Positions 8,365 to 17,012 of a stretch of DNA of 39,767 nt are shown here, one piece after another. The stretch spans positions 1 to 39,767 of the forward strand of contig JAAEOI010000393.1 in NCBI GenBank assembly GCA_024244665.1, read 5' to 3'. Position 1 is the stretch's first letter; each line of letters begins with the position of its first letter. The notes under the pieces are model-generated. The model was not told where the DNA came from, did no database searches, and worked only from the letters and a program-made list of their open reading frames with translations. Source of the DNA: Bacteroidota bacterium (GTDB lineage Bacteria > Bacteroidota > Bacteroidia > Bacteroidales > GCA-2748055). Made by a program: the position numbers and the translations under genes.

Positions 8365-8839
8365 CTACGAAGCCATTGTCCATAAACTGATCACCCCTGA
8401 GAAGGCCGCTGAACTCTTCTCTCCCGATTTCAGGGGAGAGAACAGGATTGTCTTCACCAATGGCTGCTTCGATGTGCTGCACCGGGGCCATGTCTACTAC
8501 CTGGCAAAAGCCCGTGAGATGGGCGACCTTCTTGTGATTGGCCTCAACAGTGACACCTCGGTTTCAAAACTCAAGGGGAAAGGGAGGCCGGTAAACGGCC
8601 AGAAAGCCAGAGCTGAAGTGCTGGGAGCACTGGGCATGGTGGATTACATCATCCTCTTTGAGGAGGATACTCCGCTGAACCTGATCTCTACGGTCAGGCC
8701 CGATCTCCTGGTCAAGGGCGGCGATTACCAGGTGGAAAAAATCGTGGGATATAAGGAAGTGACCTCAAGGGGCGGAGAGGTTATTACCATTCCCATCCTT
8801 GAAGGCTACAGCAGCAGCTCCATTATCGAACGCGGCTAA
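8357..8839 (+). CDS. rfaE2: D-glycero-beta-D-manno-heptose 1-phosphate adenylyltransferase
   Basis: The 160-residue cytidylyltransferase-fold enzyme has the nucleotide-binding signature GCFDVLHRGH at residues 36-45, then LNSDTSV, a GRP segment and LVKGGDY. It matches the C-terminal domain of E. coli HldE, which adenylylates heptose-1-phosphate for LPS core precursor synthesis. Here the domain is a stand-alone protein, as is common in Bacteroidota. It overlaps the upstream membrane-protein gene by eight bases. The separate kinase (HldE-N/RfaE1) is not in this window. An FAD-synthetase or glycerol-3-phosphate cytidylyltransferase role is less likely given the C-terminal KGGDY and SSSIIERG blocks. 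Confidence 0.9.
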   Translation: MLSYEAIVHKLITPEKAAELFSPDFRGENRIVFTNGCFDVLHRGHVYYLAKAREMGDLLVIGLNSDTSVSKLKGKGRPVNGQKARAEVLGALGMVDYIILFEEDTPLNLISTVRPDLLVKGGDYQVEKIVGYKEVTSRGGEVITIPILEGYSSSSIIERG

Positions 8840-8927
8840 ATCAAAATGGTTATTGTCTCGACCCGTGCTTATTTTAGCTCTGCTTAAAAAAAGGAAGCCA
8901 GGTTAAATAACATCCCCTCCGTTTTTC

Positions 8928-8935
8928 TACCTTTA
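8928..8935 (+). promoter_or_regulatory. Possible promoter (-7-like box) for radA
   Basis: TACCTTTA matches seven of eight positions of TAnnTTTG. It lies 17 bases upstream of the radA ATG in an A/T-rich 113-bp gap. No convincing -33 element is visible. Confidence 0.35.
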
Positions 8936-8952
8936 GAACATTACTATTGAAA

Positions 8953-10311
8953 ATGGCGAAAACAAAAACTGTATACCTGTGTCAGAACTGCGGTGCTGAT
9001 TCGGCCAAATGGCTGGGACGCTGTCCGTCCTGCGGTGAGTGGAACACCTTTGTGGAGCAGCGGATCTCCAAAGGGCCGGTGAGGTCATCCTCCCAGGAAA
9101 AACGTACCAAAACCGCCCCCCAGACCATCGAACAGGTGACTTCGGAGCAGGTGGCCCGCATCGACCTCCGGAATGGTGAATTCAACCGGGTGCTGGGAGG
9201 TGGTATTGTCCCCGGATCGATGATCCTCATTGGCGGTGAACCGGGCATCGGAAAATCAACCCTGGCCCTGCAGGTGGCCCTTCAGATTGATAAAAGTACA
9301 CTATACATATCCGGGGAGGAGAGCCCGCAGCAGATTAAGCTGAGGGCCGACCGGTTGGGAGCAGGAACCGGGCAGTGCAGCATTCTGGCCGAGACCAGCC
9401 TCCAGGTGATTATCGACCAGATCAGGGAGAGCAGGCCCCAGTTGCTGATCATTGATTCCATACAGACCCTCTTTTCGGAAGACCTGGAATCGGCTCCGGG
9501 AACAGTCTCCCAGGTAAGGGATTGCGCAGCACGCCTGCTGAGGGAAGCCAAGGAGAACCATATGCCCGTGATACTCATAGGGCACATTACCAAGGACGGC
9601 AGTATTGCCGGGCCCAAGGTGCTTGAGCATATTGTGGATACCGTGCTGCAGTTCGAAGGCGACTCCCACCACCTCTACCGGATCCTTCGCGCCAGCAAAA
9701 ACCGCTTCGGATCCACCTCCGAAATCGGGGTGTTTGAGATGACCGGAGAGGGGCTCAAGGAGATTATCAACCCTTCTGAACTGCTGATCAACCAGCAGCC
9801 CCCCGACCTGAGCGGATCGGCAGTGGCAGCCAATGTGGAAGGCATCCGCCCTATTCTCATCGAAGTACAGGCACTGGTAAGTTCGGCAGTATACGGCACC
9901 CCGCAGCGTACCTCAACCGGATTTGACACGCGGCGGCTCAGCATGTTGCTGGCTGTACTGGAAAAAAGGGCCAGCTTTAAACTGGCCAGCAAGGATGTCT
10001 TTATAAATATTGCCGGCGGACTCAGGGTTGATGATCCGGCCATAGACCTTGCGGTGGTGGCCGCCATCCTTTCATCCACGGTGGATATCCCGGTTGACCA
10101 GTATACATGTTTTGCAGGAGAGATAGGCCTGTCTGGCGAGATCAGGCCGGTTCACAGGATTGAACAGCGGCTGGGGGAGGCCGACAAGCTGGGGATGAAG
10201 CGGATCCTGATGCCCGCCTTCAACCGGAAAAGAATCGATACCTCACGATTTGACCTGGAGATTACCGAGGTAAAAAGGGTCCAGGAGATCCCAAAGCACC
10301 TGTTCGGATGA
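8953..10311 (+). CDS. radA: DNA repair protein RadA (Sms)
   Basis: RadA is a RecA-like ATPase that helps branch migration and recombination intermediate processing. The 452-residue product has an N-terminal four-cysteine zinc finger (Cys10, Cys13, Cys24, Cys27), a Walker A motif GGEPGIGKST, a Walker B LLIIDSIQ, the RadA-specific KNRFG block in the middle, and a C-terminal Lon-protease-like domain. I chose the ATG at 8953 over a TTG two codons upstream. The stop TGA overlaps the ATG of the next gene (ATGA), implying coupled translation. Confidence 0.96.
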   Translation: MAKTKTVYLCQNCGADSAKWLGRCPSCGEWNTFVEQRISKGPVRSSSQEKRTKTAPQTIEQVTSEQVARIDLRNGEFNRVLGGGIVPGSMILIGGEPGIGKSTLALQVALQIDKSTLYISGEESPQQIKLRADRLGAGTGQCSILAETSLQVIIDQIRESRPQLLIIDSIQTLFSEDLESAPGTVSQVRDCAARLLREAKENHMPVILIGHITKDGSIAGPKVLEHIVDTVLQFEGDSHHLYRILRASKNRFGSTSEIGVFEMTGEGLKEIINPSELLINQQPPDLSGSAVAANVEGIRPILIEVQALVSSAVYGTPQRTSTGFDTRRLSMLLAVLEKRASFKLASKDVFINIAGGLRVDDPAIDLAVVAAILSSTVDIPVDQYTCFAGEIGLSGEIRPVHRIEQRLGEADKLGMKRILMPAFNRKRIDTSRFDLEITEVKRVQEIPKHLFG

Positions 10312-10784
10312 AACCTGATGGTCAACGGGAAAAACCTCCCCTGTTCAGGGATGCTTACCATGAGGAAGTGGATCACTACCCGGTGGAGATCCCCGAAATC
10401 ATATCAGGCGCAGATTACTACTTTCAAACTGAAAGCGGATTGAGATACCAGGTACTTTTTGCCAAGAAGAAGGATAGTTACCTGGAGCATATCCTCAATT
10501 TCAGTGTGCTTAGCGAGGATTTCGAGGATGAATACAGTGAAACTAACCGTGGGGAGATATACCGGGTCATCTCCACTGTGGTAGAGATCATCCGCATTTT
10601 CCATGCTAACCACCTCTACTCGAACAGCTATGAATTCAGCGGAGAATTTAAGGAGGGGAACGAGGAGAGGGAGAGCAGCATCCGCACCCTGCTCTATTAC
10701 AGAAAAGCAGAGAAGATCATACACCACTCATGGAAGATCACAAGGCAGGGAAATAAAGTGATTGTGTCCAGGAAAACTCTTTAA
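10308..10784 (+). CDS. Conserved-looking hypothetical protein coupled to radA
   Basis: I do not recognise this 158-residue protein with confidence. It is soluble and highly charged, has no signal peptide and no cysteine pairs. It has a predicted beta segment around RYQVLFAKKK, an acidic patch (LSEDFEDEYSE) and a helix-rich middle (VISTVVEIIRIFHANH). Its layout loosely resembles the small DUF6934-type proteins of Bacteroidota, but that is only an impression. Its ATG overlaps the radA stop as ATGA. Its stop overlaps the stop of the opposite-strand PBP gene by four bases. The tight coupling suggests coexpression with RadA. Codon use does not differ visibly from its neighbours. Confidence 0.75.
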   Translation: MKPDGQREKPPLFRDAYHEEVDHYPVEIPEIISGADYYFQTESGLRYQVLFAKKKDSYLEHILNFSVLSEDFEDEYSETNRGEIYRVISTVVEIIRIFHANHLYSNSYEFSGEFKEGNEERESSIRTLLYYRKAEKIIHHSWKITRQGNKVIVSRKTL

Positions 10785-13174
10785 AAATCTCCGAAGTCAC
10801 TGTTGCTGTCTGCCTCCATGATATCGGGGCAATCCAGGTCAACAAAAAAATCGAGAGGCTTCTGGAAATCATCCTCCTGTGTTATCCCTAGTGTGGTATC
10901 GGCATAGACCCGGGTGAGGAATTCTGCATAGATAGGCAGCGACATATTCGCACCCTGCCCCATACCCAGGTAGTCGAAATGGATGGAGCGATCCTCTCCG
11001 CCAACCCAGGCGGCAGCGGTCAGTTTCGGGGCCAGCCCGATAAACCAACCATCACTCTGGTTCTGGGTGGTCCCTGTTTTCCCTGCCAGCTCGCCCTCAA
11101 ACTGATACCTGCCCCTGAGGCGGGTTGCGGTCCCGTAATAAGGCTCACCCCTGTAGCGTCCTGCCATATCCACCACGTTCCGCAGCAGGGTCAGCATCAG
11201 GTAGGCGGTCTCCTCGCTGATGGCCTCGTTTTCACCCGGGTGGAAGGTCGAGATCACATTCCCGTAACGGTCCTCAATGCGGGTCACGTAATTGGGGGTC
11301 ACATAGATCCCCCGGTTGGAGAAGGTGTTAAATGCACCTACCATCTCCTCCAGCGAGATATCCGAAGTCCCGTAGATCATGCTGGGAACCGGGTCGATAT
11401 ATGAGGTCACCCCCATCTTCCGCATCAGCTTGATCACGTTGGCCGGTTTGAAATTCTTGAACAGCCAGGCTGAGACCCAGTTGTGTGAATTGGCCAGTCC
11501 CCACTTCAGGGAGACCTTCTTACCTGCAAACTCGTTTGGCGGCGGGACCGTTGGTGTATAGGTGGTATCCTTATTATTAACAATAATAGGGAAAGTAATA
11601 GGCACCAGCGGGATCATTTCACAGGGAGAATAGTTCTCCTGCATGGCCAGCAAATAGAGGAAGGGCTTGATGGTGGATCCCACCTGCCTCCTGCCCTGGT
11701 ATACATGCTCGTACTGAAAATATCGGTAATTGTGCCCGCCTACAAAAGCCCTCACCTCTCCGGAGGCAGGATCCATGGCCATAAACCCTGCCCTGAGGAA
11801 ATGTTTCATGTAACGGATCGAATCCATGGGGGTCATGACCGTATCGATGGGTCCGTCCCATGAAAAGATCTTCATGGGAACGGGCTGGTCAAAAACATGG
11901 AGGATGGAATCCCAGGAGGCTCCTCTGGAAACCAGGTATTTATATCGCTCGGTCCAGCGGACAGAGCGATAAAGGATGGTTCTGATCTCCTCATTGGATA
12001 TGTCACTAAAGGGTGCAATGGTCCTTCCCTTTTTTTCATAGAAAAACGCAGGCTGCAATACCTCCTTCATATGCAACTCAACTGCCTCCTCGGCGTACTG
12101 CTGCATTTTATAATTCAGGGTGGTATAGATTTTCAATCCATCGCGCCAAAGATTGTATTCCGTACCATCTGGCTTTCGGTTCTTATTAATCCAGCCATAG
12201 AGCCTGTCATCTGCCCAGCGGATTGAATCACGCCTGTAGCGCTCCCATGAGAGCTTTCCTGCCTTTTCGCCTGGAGGTTCCGGCTTTGTTTCATTCATAA
12301 AATTTGACAGGAAGGTGCGAAAATGGCGTGCATTCCCGGTCAGGTGACTGGCCAGATTATAGTCGACCGATACAGGGATCTGCTTCACAGAATCGGCCAG
12401 CTCAGGCTCCAGGAAACCGTACTTCGCCATCTGTCCGATCACTATATTCCGCCTTACAAAGGAACGATCCGGATTGATTCGCGGATTATAGGCGGTGGGT
12501 GCCTTTAGCATTCCCACCAGGGTAGCAGCCTGTTCGATAGTCAGGGAATCGGGCGTTGTATTAAAAAAAGTCCTGGCTGCCGAATTGATGCCTACGATCG
12601 ACTCCCCGCCGAAGGGAACCGTATTTAAGTACATGGTGATAATCTCATGCTTGGTATAACTCCGCTCCAGCCTCACTCCGGTATTCCACTCTTTGAATTT
12701 AATTACCGCCAGATGGCCGGCCTTCCCGATTTTTGATTTCCTGATGGTTGTATCCCTTGGAAAGAGATTTTTGGCCAGCTGTTGGGAAATGGTGCTCCCC
12801 CCGCCTTCATTCTTTCCCAGAACAACCGAATAAACCAGGACCCTGACCAGTGATCTCATATCAATCCCGGAGTGCTTGAAATACCTCACATCTTCAGTGG
12901 CAACCAGTGCATCCACCAGGTGAGGAGCCAGCTCTCCGTATTTCACAAAGGTCCTGTTCTCAATAAAATACTTTCCCAGTTGCTCCCCGTCCTCGGTGAT
13001 AATCAGCGTAGCCAGGTTGGTCTGGGGGTTCTCTAACTGCTCAAATTCAGGCAGGAAACCCATCTTTCCCCGACCAATCAGCAGCATGATAACAATGAAC
13101 AATACCACTGGGAAGGTGTATAAGGACCAGAGGATGATTAAATATTTTGTACTTTTGCCTGATTTTCGGTCCAT
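10781..13174 (-). CDS. Class A penicillin-binding protein (PBP1A-type glycosyltransferase/transpeptidase)
   Basis: This bifunctional enzyme polymerises and crosslinks peptidoglycan. The 797-residue protein has one N-terminal membrane anchor (about residues 11-33). The GT51 domain has EDVRYFKHSGID with catalytic Glu94 and GGSTISQQLAKNLF (127-140). The transpeptidase domain has the triads STIK (Ser500/Lys503), SHN (563-565) and KTG (699-701). All active-site motifs are intact. The start is the ATG at 13174; the longer frame from TTG at 13204 is rejected because it would include a -7 promoter element at 13193-13200. The gene is divergent from topA and convergent with the hypothetical gene, with overlapping stops. 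It is a longer member than E. coli PBP1B-like minimal forms but is normal for Bacteroidota. Confidence 0.95.
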   Translation of the reverse strand: MDRKSGKSTKYLIILWSLYTFPVVLFIVIMLLIGRGKMGFLPEFEQLENPQTNLATLIITEDGEQLGKYFIENRTFVKYGELAPHLVDALVATEDVRYFKHSGIDMRSLVRVLVYSVVLGKNEGGGSTISQQLAKNLFPRDTTIRKSKIGKAGHLAVIKFKEWNTGVRLERSYTKHEIITMYLNTVPFGGESIVGINSAARTFFNTTPDSLTIEQAATLVGMLKAPTAYNPRINPDRSFVRRNIVIGQMAKYGFLEPELADSVKQIPVSVDYNLASHLTGNARHFRTFLSNFMNETKPEPPGEKAGKLSWERYRRDSIRWADDRLYGWINKNRKPDGTEYNLWRDGLKIYTTLNYKMQQYAEEAVELHMKEVLQPAFFYEKKGRTIAPFSDISNEEIRTILYRSVRWTERYKYLVSRGASWDSILHVFDQPVPMKIFSWDGPIDTVMTPMDSIRYMKHFLRAGFMAMDPASGEVRAFVGGHNYRYFQYEHVYQGRRQVGSTIKPFLYLLAMQENYSPCEMIPLVPITFPIIVNNKDTTYTPTVPPPNEFAGKKVSLKWGLANSHNWVSAWLFKNFKPANVIKLMRKMGVTSYIDPVPSMIYGTSDISLEEMVGAFNTFSNRGIYVTPNYVTRIEDRYGNVISTFHPGENEAISEETAYLMLTLLRNVVDMAGRYRGEPYYGTATRLRGRYQFEGELAGKTGTTQNQSDGWFIGLAPKLTAAAWVGGEDRSIHFDYLGMGQGANMSLPIYAEFLTRVYADTTLGITQEDDFQKPLDFFVDLDCPDIMEADSNSDFGDF

Positions 13175-13192
13175 GGATTGCTCAGTTTGCGT

Positions 13193-13200
13193 CAAAAATA
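13193..13200 (-). promoter_or_regulatory. Bacteroidota-type promoter (-7 box) for the PBP gene
   Basis: The minus strand reads TATTTTTG, an exact TAnnTTTG match, giving a transcript start near 13188 and a leader of about 14 bases before the ATG at 13174. No clear -33 TTTG is seen. It excludes the TTG start at 13204. Confidence 0.55.
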
Positions 13201-13213
13201 GCAATAATTTAAT

Positions 13214-13221
13214 TTATTTTG
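13214..13221 (+). promoter_or_regulatory. Possible promoter (-7-like box) for topA, with an unusual purine-rich RBS
   Basis: TTATTTTG matches seven of eight positions of the -7 consensus. Downstream, GAGGGAG at 13238-13244 sits 10 bases before the topA ATG and resembles a Shine-Dalgarno sequence, which few other genes in this window have. Confidence 0.35.
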
Positions 13222-13254
13222 TGGTCGATTTACTAACGAGGGAGTATTAAAGAT

Positions 13255-15558
13255 ATGATAGAGAATCTGGTAATAGTTGAGTCACCCGCCAAGGCGAAGA
13301 CCATTGAAAAGTTCCTGGGCAAGGCCTATACAGTAAAGTCAAGTTTCGGTCATATCCGCGATCTGGCAAAGAAAAACCTGGGCATAGATATCGAAAAGGG
13401 GTTCACCCCAAAATACATTGTCCCGACCGATAAAAAGAAAATTGTCAAAGAACTGAAAGATCTGGCAAAGAAATCCGAAATGGTATGGCTGGCGACTGAT
13501 GAGGACCGCGAGGGGGAGGCCATTGCCTGGCACCTGTTCGAGGAGCTCGGATTGGATAAGGAGAAAACCCGCAGGATCGTCTTCCACGAAATTACCAAGG
13601 ATGCCATCACGAATGCACTTGATAATTCAAGGCATATCGACACCGATGTTGTAAATGCACAGCAGGCTCGCAGGGTCCTCGACCGCCTGGTAGGTTTCGA
13701 GCTTTCACCTCTGCTCTGGAAAAAGGTAAAACCTTCTCTTTCGGCAGGCAGGGTACAGTCTGTGGCTGTAAAACTAATTGTTGAAAAAGAGCGTGAAGTA
13801 CAGGCATTCCAGGCCAAAAGGTATTTCAGGATTACCGGTTTCTTTAATACCGATGGCGAAAAAGGTGAAACATTCAGGTTAAAAGCCGACCTGGCGAAGC
13901 GATTCAACTCCCCGGAAGAGGCTGAGAAATTTCTCTCCATCTGCAAAGAGAGTACATTCTCTGTGGATAAAATCGAAAAGAAACCATTAAAAAAATCACC
14001 TGCCCCGCCTTTCACCACCTCAACCCTGCAACAGGAAGCTAGCCGGAAGCTCGGCTTTTCGGTTAACCAGACCATGTCGGTGGCACAGCGCCTTTACGAA
14101 TCGGGAAAGATTACCTATATGAGAACCGACTCGGTGAACCTCTCCAAGCTGGCCATAGGCAGTGCAGCCGGGATGATTACTGAAACCTTCGGCGAGGAGT
14201 ACCTGAAATCGAGAAATTTCAGCACAAAGACCAAGGGCGCCCAGGAGGCTCACGAAGCGATCCGGCCCACCTACCTGAACCAGCCATCAGTAGAAGGCAA
14301 CAGGGCCGAACAACGCCTCTACGAACTGATCTGGAAGCGGACCGTTGCCTCCCAGATGAGTGAAGCAAAACTGGAAAAAACAACCATCGCCATCGCCGGT
14401 GCACCTGAAAAATTTGTGGCCACCGGTGAGGTATTGAAATTCGACGGTTTCCTGAAGGTCTATATGGAATCGACCGATGACGAACAGGAAGAGGAGACCA
14501 AAGGTTTGCTGCCACCCCTGAAAATCAATGACCCCCTTCAGCGCGACCGGATTGAAGCTGCAGAGAAATCGACCCAGCAACCCGCCAGGTATACCGAAGC
14601 CAGCCTTGTTAAGAAGATGGAAGAGCTTGGAATCGGCAGACCCTCCACCTATGCCCCAACCATATCGGTCATCCAGCAAAGGGAGTATGTGCTGAAAGAG
14701 GACCGCACGGGAGGAAAAAGAGAGATGCAGCAGATCATTCTGAAGGGAGATTCCATCACCAGTAAGATGGTTTCTGAAAACTTCGGATTCGAGAAGGGAA
14801 AGCTCTTCCCCACCGATATCGGGATTGTAGTTAATGATTTCCTGGTGCAGAATTTCGAGAATATTATGGACTTCAATTTCACAGCATCAGTGGAAAAGGA
14901 GTTTGATGAGATTGCAGAGGGCTCCCTCAATTGGCCCAAAATGATCGAACGGTTTTACAAGCCCTTCCATACAAAGGTCGACTCAACCACCCAGACCACC
15001 GAACGCTCCAAAGGAGAGAAGGTCCTGGGAACCGATCCCGAATCGGGTAAACCGGTCAGCGTAAAGATCGGTCGGTTTGGCCCGATTGCACAGATCGGCG
15101 AGGCTACAGATGAGGAGAAGCCCCGTTTTGCCAGCCTTCTGAAGGGCCAGAGCCTGGAGACCATCACCTTTGAAGAGGCAATCGACCTCTTCAGGCTACC
15201 CCGTACCATCGGTCAGTTCGAGGAGGAAGACCTTGTCATCGGAGTAGGCAGGTTCGGCCCTTATGTCCGCCACAAATCAAAGTTCTACAGCCTGGCCAAA
15301 ACAGATGATCCTTATACAATCCTGACTGATCGTGCAGTTGAAATCATCGGTGAGAAAAGAACACAGGAGGAGAACCGCAACATCAAACAATTCGATGAAG
15401 AACCGGGTTTGCAGGTCCTCAACGGGCGGTACGGTCCCTACATTGCATTTAATAAAAAGAACTACCGGATTCCAAAGGGAACCGATCCAAAGGAGCTGAG
15501 CCTTGAGGATTGCCGGGAGATCATTAAAAAATCAAACAACAAACCAAAAAACAAATAA
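13255..15558 (+). CDS. topA: DNA topoisomerase I (type IA)
   Basis: TopA relaxes negative supercoils by single-strand passage. The 767-residue protein begins with the Toprim domain (Glu9 in LVIVESPAKAKT; the acidic triad around TDEDREGEA at 81-89). It carries the catalytic tyrosine Tyr288 in ITYMRTDS. Instead of C-terminal tetracysteine zinc fingers it has three topoisomerase C-terminal repeats marked by GRFGPIAQ, GRFGPYVR and GRYGPYIAF. Almost no cysteines are present, so no zinc ribbons can form. That architecture is usual for Bacteroidota. The ATG at 13255 is favoured by a purine-rich GAGGGAG upstream. An unusual heptamer repeat array follows the stop. Confidence 0.97.
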   Translation: MIENLVIVESPAKAKTIEKFLGKAYTVKSSFGHIRDLAKKNLGIDIEKGFTPKYIVPTDKKKIVKELKDLAKKSEMVWLATDEDREGEAIAWHLFEELGLDKEKTRRIVFHEITKDAITNALDNSRHIDTDVVNAQQARRVLDRLVGFELSPLLWKKVKPSLSAGRVQSVAVKLIVEKEREVQAFQAKRYFRITGFFNTDGEKGETFRLKADLAKRFNSPEEAEKFLSICKESTFSVDKIEKKPLKKSPAPPFTTSTLQQEASRKLGFSVNQTMSVAQRLYESGKITYMRTDSVNLSKLAIGSAAGMITETFGEEYLKSRNFSTKTKGAQEAHEAIRPTYLNQPSVEGNRAEQRLYELIWKRTVASQMSEAKLEKTTIAIAGAPEKFVATGEVLKFDGFLKVYMESTDDEQEEETKGLLPPLKINDPLQRDRIEAAEKSTQQPARYTEASLVKKMEELGIGRPSTYAPTISVIQQREYVLKEDRTGGKREMQQIILKGDSITSKMVSENFGFEKGKLFPTDIGIVVNDFLVQNFENIMDFNFTASVEKEFDEIAEGSLNWPKMIERFYKPFHTKVDSTTQTTERSKGEKVLGTDPESGKPVSVKIGRFGPIAQIGEATDEEKPRFASLLKGQSLETITFEEAIDLFRLPRTIGQFEEEDLVIGVGRFGPYVRHKSKFYSLAKTDDPYTILTDRAVEIIGEKRTQEENRNIKQFDEEPGLQVLNGRYGPYIAFNKKNYRIPKGTDPKELSLEDCREIIKKSNNKPKNK

Positions 15559-15562
15559 CCCG

Positions 15563-15660
15563 CACTGAGCACTGAGCACTGTGAACTGAGTACTGAGTAC
15601 TGAGCACTGAGTACTGAGTCCTGTGCACTGTGCACTGAGCACTGAGTACTGAGCACTGAA
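15563..15660. repeat. Heptanucleotide tandem repeat array, 14 units
   Basis: Fourteen consecutive 7-bp units fill 98 bp without interruption. The consensus is (C/T)ACTGAG; variants are CACTGTG (twice), AACTGAG, TCCTGTG and a terminal CACTGAA. The array begins four bases after the topA stop codon and ends two bases before the ATG of the arginase-fold gene, so it forms that gene's whole 5' leader. There are no spacers, so it is not a CRISPR array. Heptamer repeats of this kind are prone to slipped-strand copy-number change. Any effect on expression is inference. Confidence 0.97.
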
Positions 15661-15662
15661 TT

Positions 15663-16838
15663 ATGGACCTCAACGGATACTTCGACCCTGTAAGCCTGGA
15701 ACGACCCGAATTTGAGTACATCGATAACCGGGAATCGTTCAGCCAACACATAAGGGTACATACACCAGACCAGACCATCAGGGAGCTGGACAAATACCAG
15801 GTGGCCGTTATCGGTATCCCCGAGGACCGAAACGGATTCATAAAAGGAAGCAAGGAGGCTCCTGATGCAGTCAGGAATAAACTATACCAGCTTACCGCCA
15901 TCAACAGGGATCTGAAGATTTACGACCTGGGCAACATTAAAAACGGGGATTCGGTAAACGATACCTATTTTGCCCTGAGGGATATCCTGTTGGAGTTGAA
16001 GGAGCGAGGGATCATTTCCCTGATCCTTGGAGGATCCCAGGACCTGAGCCGGGGTGTCTTCCTGGCCCTTGAAAAAGAGGAGGGGATCCACCAGGTACTC
16101 ACCATCGATTCCATGCTGGACTTTTCCGGATCATCCGGCACCATCTCCTCAAGAAACTATCTGAACCAGCTTATGGAGCCCGGCCTCAGGGAGCGTTTTA
16201 GTTTCACAAACCTGGGGCACCAGGCCTATTTCACCACAGAAGCCCAGCTGGATCAACTGGAGCTTTCCTATCTGGAGAGCATCCGGCTGGGAGTAGCCCG
16301 GAATGATATGAAACGGTCGGAGCCGCTGATCAGGGATTGCGGTTTCATCAGCATCGATCTTGGTGCAGTAAGACATTCCGATGCACCGGGTGCATCCATT
16401 CCCTCGCCCAATGGCTTTTTCGGTGACGAATTGTGCCGGATTACCCGCTATGCCGGTTTGAGTGAAAAAGTCATGTATATGGGGTTTTTCGAGTTTTCCC
16501 CCTCGAAAGATGTAAACGGACAGACTGCCCATTTAACAGCCCAGGCAGCCTGGTATTTTCTGGACGGGCTGGCCAACCGCGTAAAAGAAAACCCGGTTGA
16601 CACACCGGAACATATCAAAAAATTCATCGTCAACATGGATGTGGCCGGACATGACATTATTTTCCACAAAAGTACCCTCTCGGAACGATGGTGGATGGAG
16701 ATTCCGGTAAAGAATCCTGTCACCGGCTATAACTTTTTTGTCTCATGTTCGTATGATGATTACCAGCAAGCATGTGGTAAGGAGATTCCGGAACGCTGGT
16801 GGCGTTATTTACACAGGTTGGGTAATGAATCGGAATAA
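15663..16838 (+). CDS. Arginase/formimidoylglutamase-fold protein with degenerate metal site
   Basis: The 391-residue protein has the arginase/ureohydrolase fold in recognisable order, but the metal-binding motifs are altered. The GGDH-type motif reads GGSQD, so the first His ligand is Gln. The DAHxD motif reads DSMLD, which loses the second His. The SxDxD motif reads SIDLG, which loses the final Asp. Three of six expected Mn ligands are therefore missing, and hydrolysis of a guanidino or formimino substrate is unlikely. No signal peptide is present, so it is predicted cytoplasmic. It lies between topA and the T9SS core genes, and its leader is the heptamer repeat array. Automatic annotation would probably call it formimidoylglutamase. 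I infer a non-catalytic or reassigned role. Confidence 0.85.
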   Translation: MDLNGYFDPVSLERPEFEYIDNRESFSQHIRVHTPDQTIRELDKYQVAVIGIPEDRNGFIKGSKEAPDAVRNKLYQLTAINRDLKIYDLGNIKNGDSVNDTYFALRDILLELKERGIISLILGGSQDLSRGVFLALEKEEGIHQVLTIDSMLDFSGSSGTISSRNYLNQLMEPGLRERFSFTNLGHQAYFTTEAQLDQLELSYLESIRLGVARNDMKRSEPLIRDCGFISIDLGAVRHSDAPGASIPSPNGFFGDELCRITRYAGLSEKVMYMGFFEFSPSKDVNGQTAHLTAQAAWYFLDGLANRVKENPVDTPEHIKKFIVNMDVAGHDIIFHKSTLSERWWMEIPVKNPVTGYNFFVSCSYDDYQQACGKEIPERWWRYLHRLGNESE

Positions 16839-16943
16839 TTATCGTTATAATATCCGACAGGAAGTAAAATGATCCGTTTTTTGCTTAGCCGAGACCCCTG
16901 GGTTATGAACAATAAGCTGTTAATAATATTTGCTTGGTAGAAC

Positions 16944-16951
16944 TATTTTTG
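16944..16951 (+). promoter_or_regulatory. Bacteroidota-type promoter (-7 box) for the porP-gldKLMN locus
   Basis: TATTTTTG matches TAnnTTTG exactly within the 174-bp gap after the arginase-fold gene. Transcription would start near 16956, leaving a leader of about 56 bases. A TTTG at 16929-16932 is too close to be a normal -33 element. Confidence 0.55.
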
Positions 16952-17012
16952 CTTATTTTACCTGAGCTATATAGCAAGACTGATAAAGCCCGCAGGAGAA
17001 TTCAGTGCCTAA

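Noticed and set aside
15563..15660. CRISPR-like repeat array
   Set aside because: The units are only 7 bp and contiguous with no spacers, and no cas genes are nearby.
15462..15904. Two minus-strand open frames across the heptamer array and the start of the arginase-fold gene
   Set aside because: Their sequence is mostly translated repeat (Ser/Gln/Val/Leu monotony) and the remainder is antisense to a recognisable gene.
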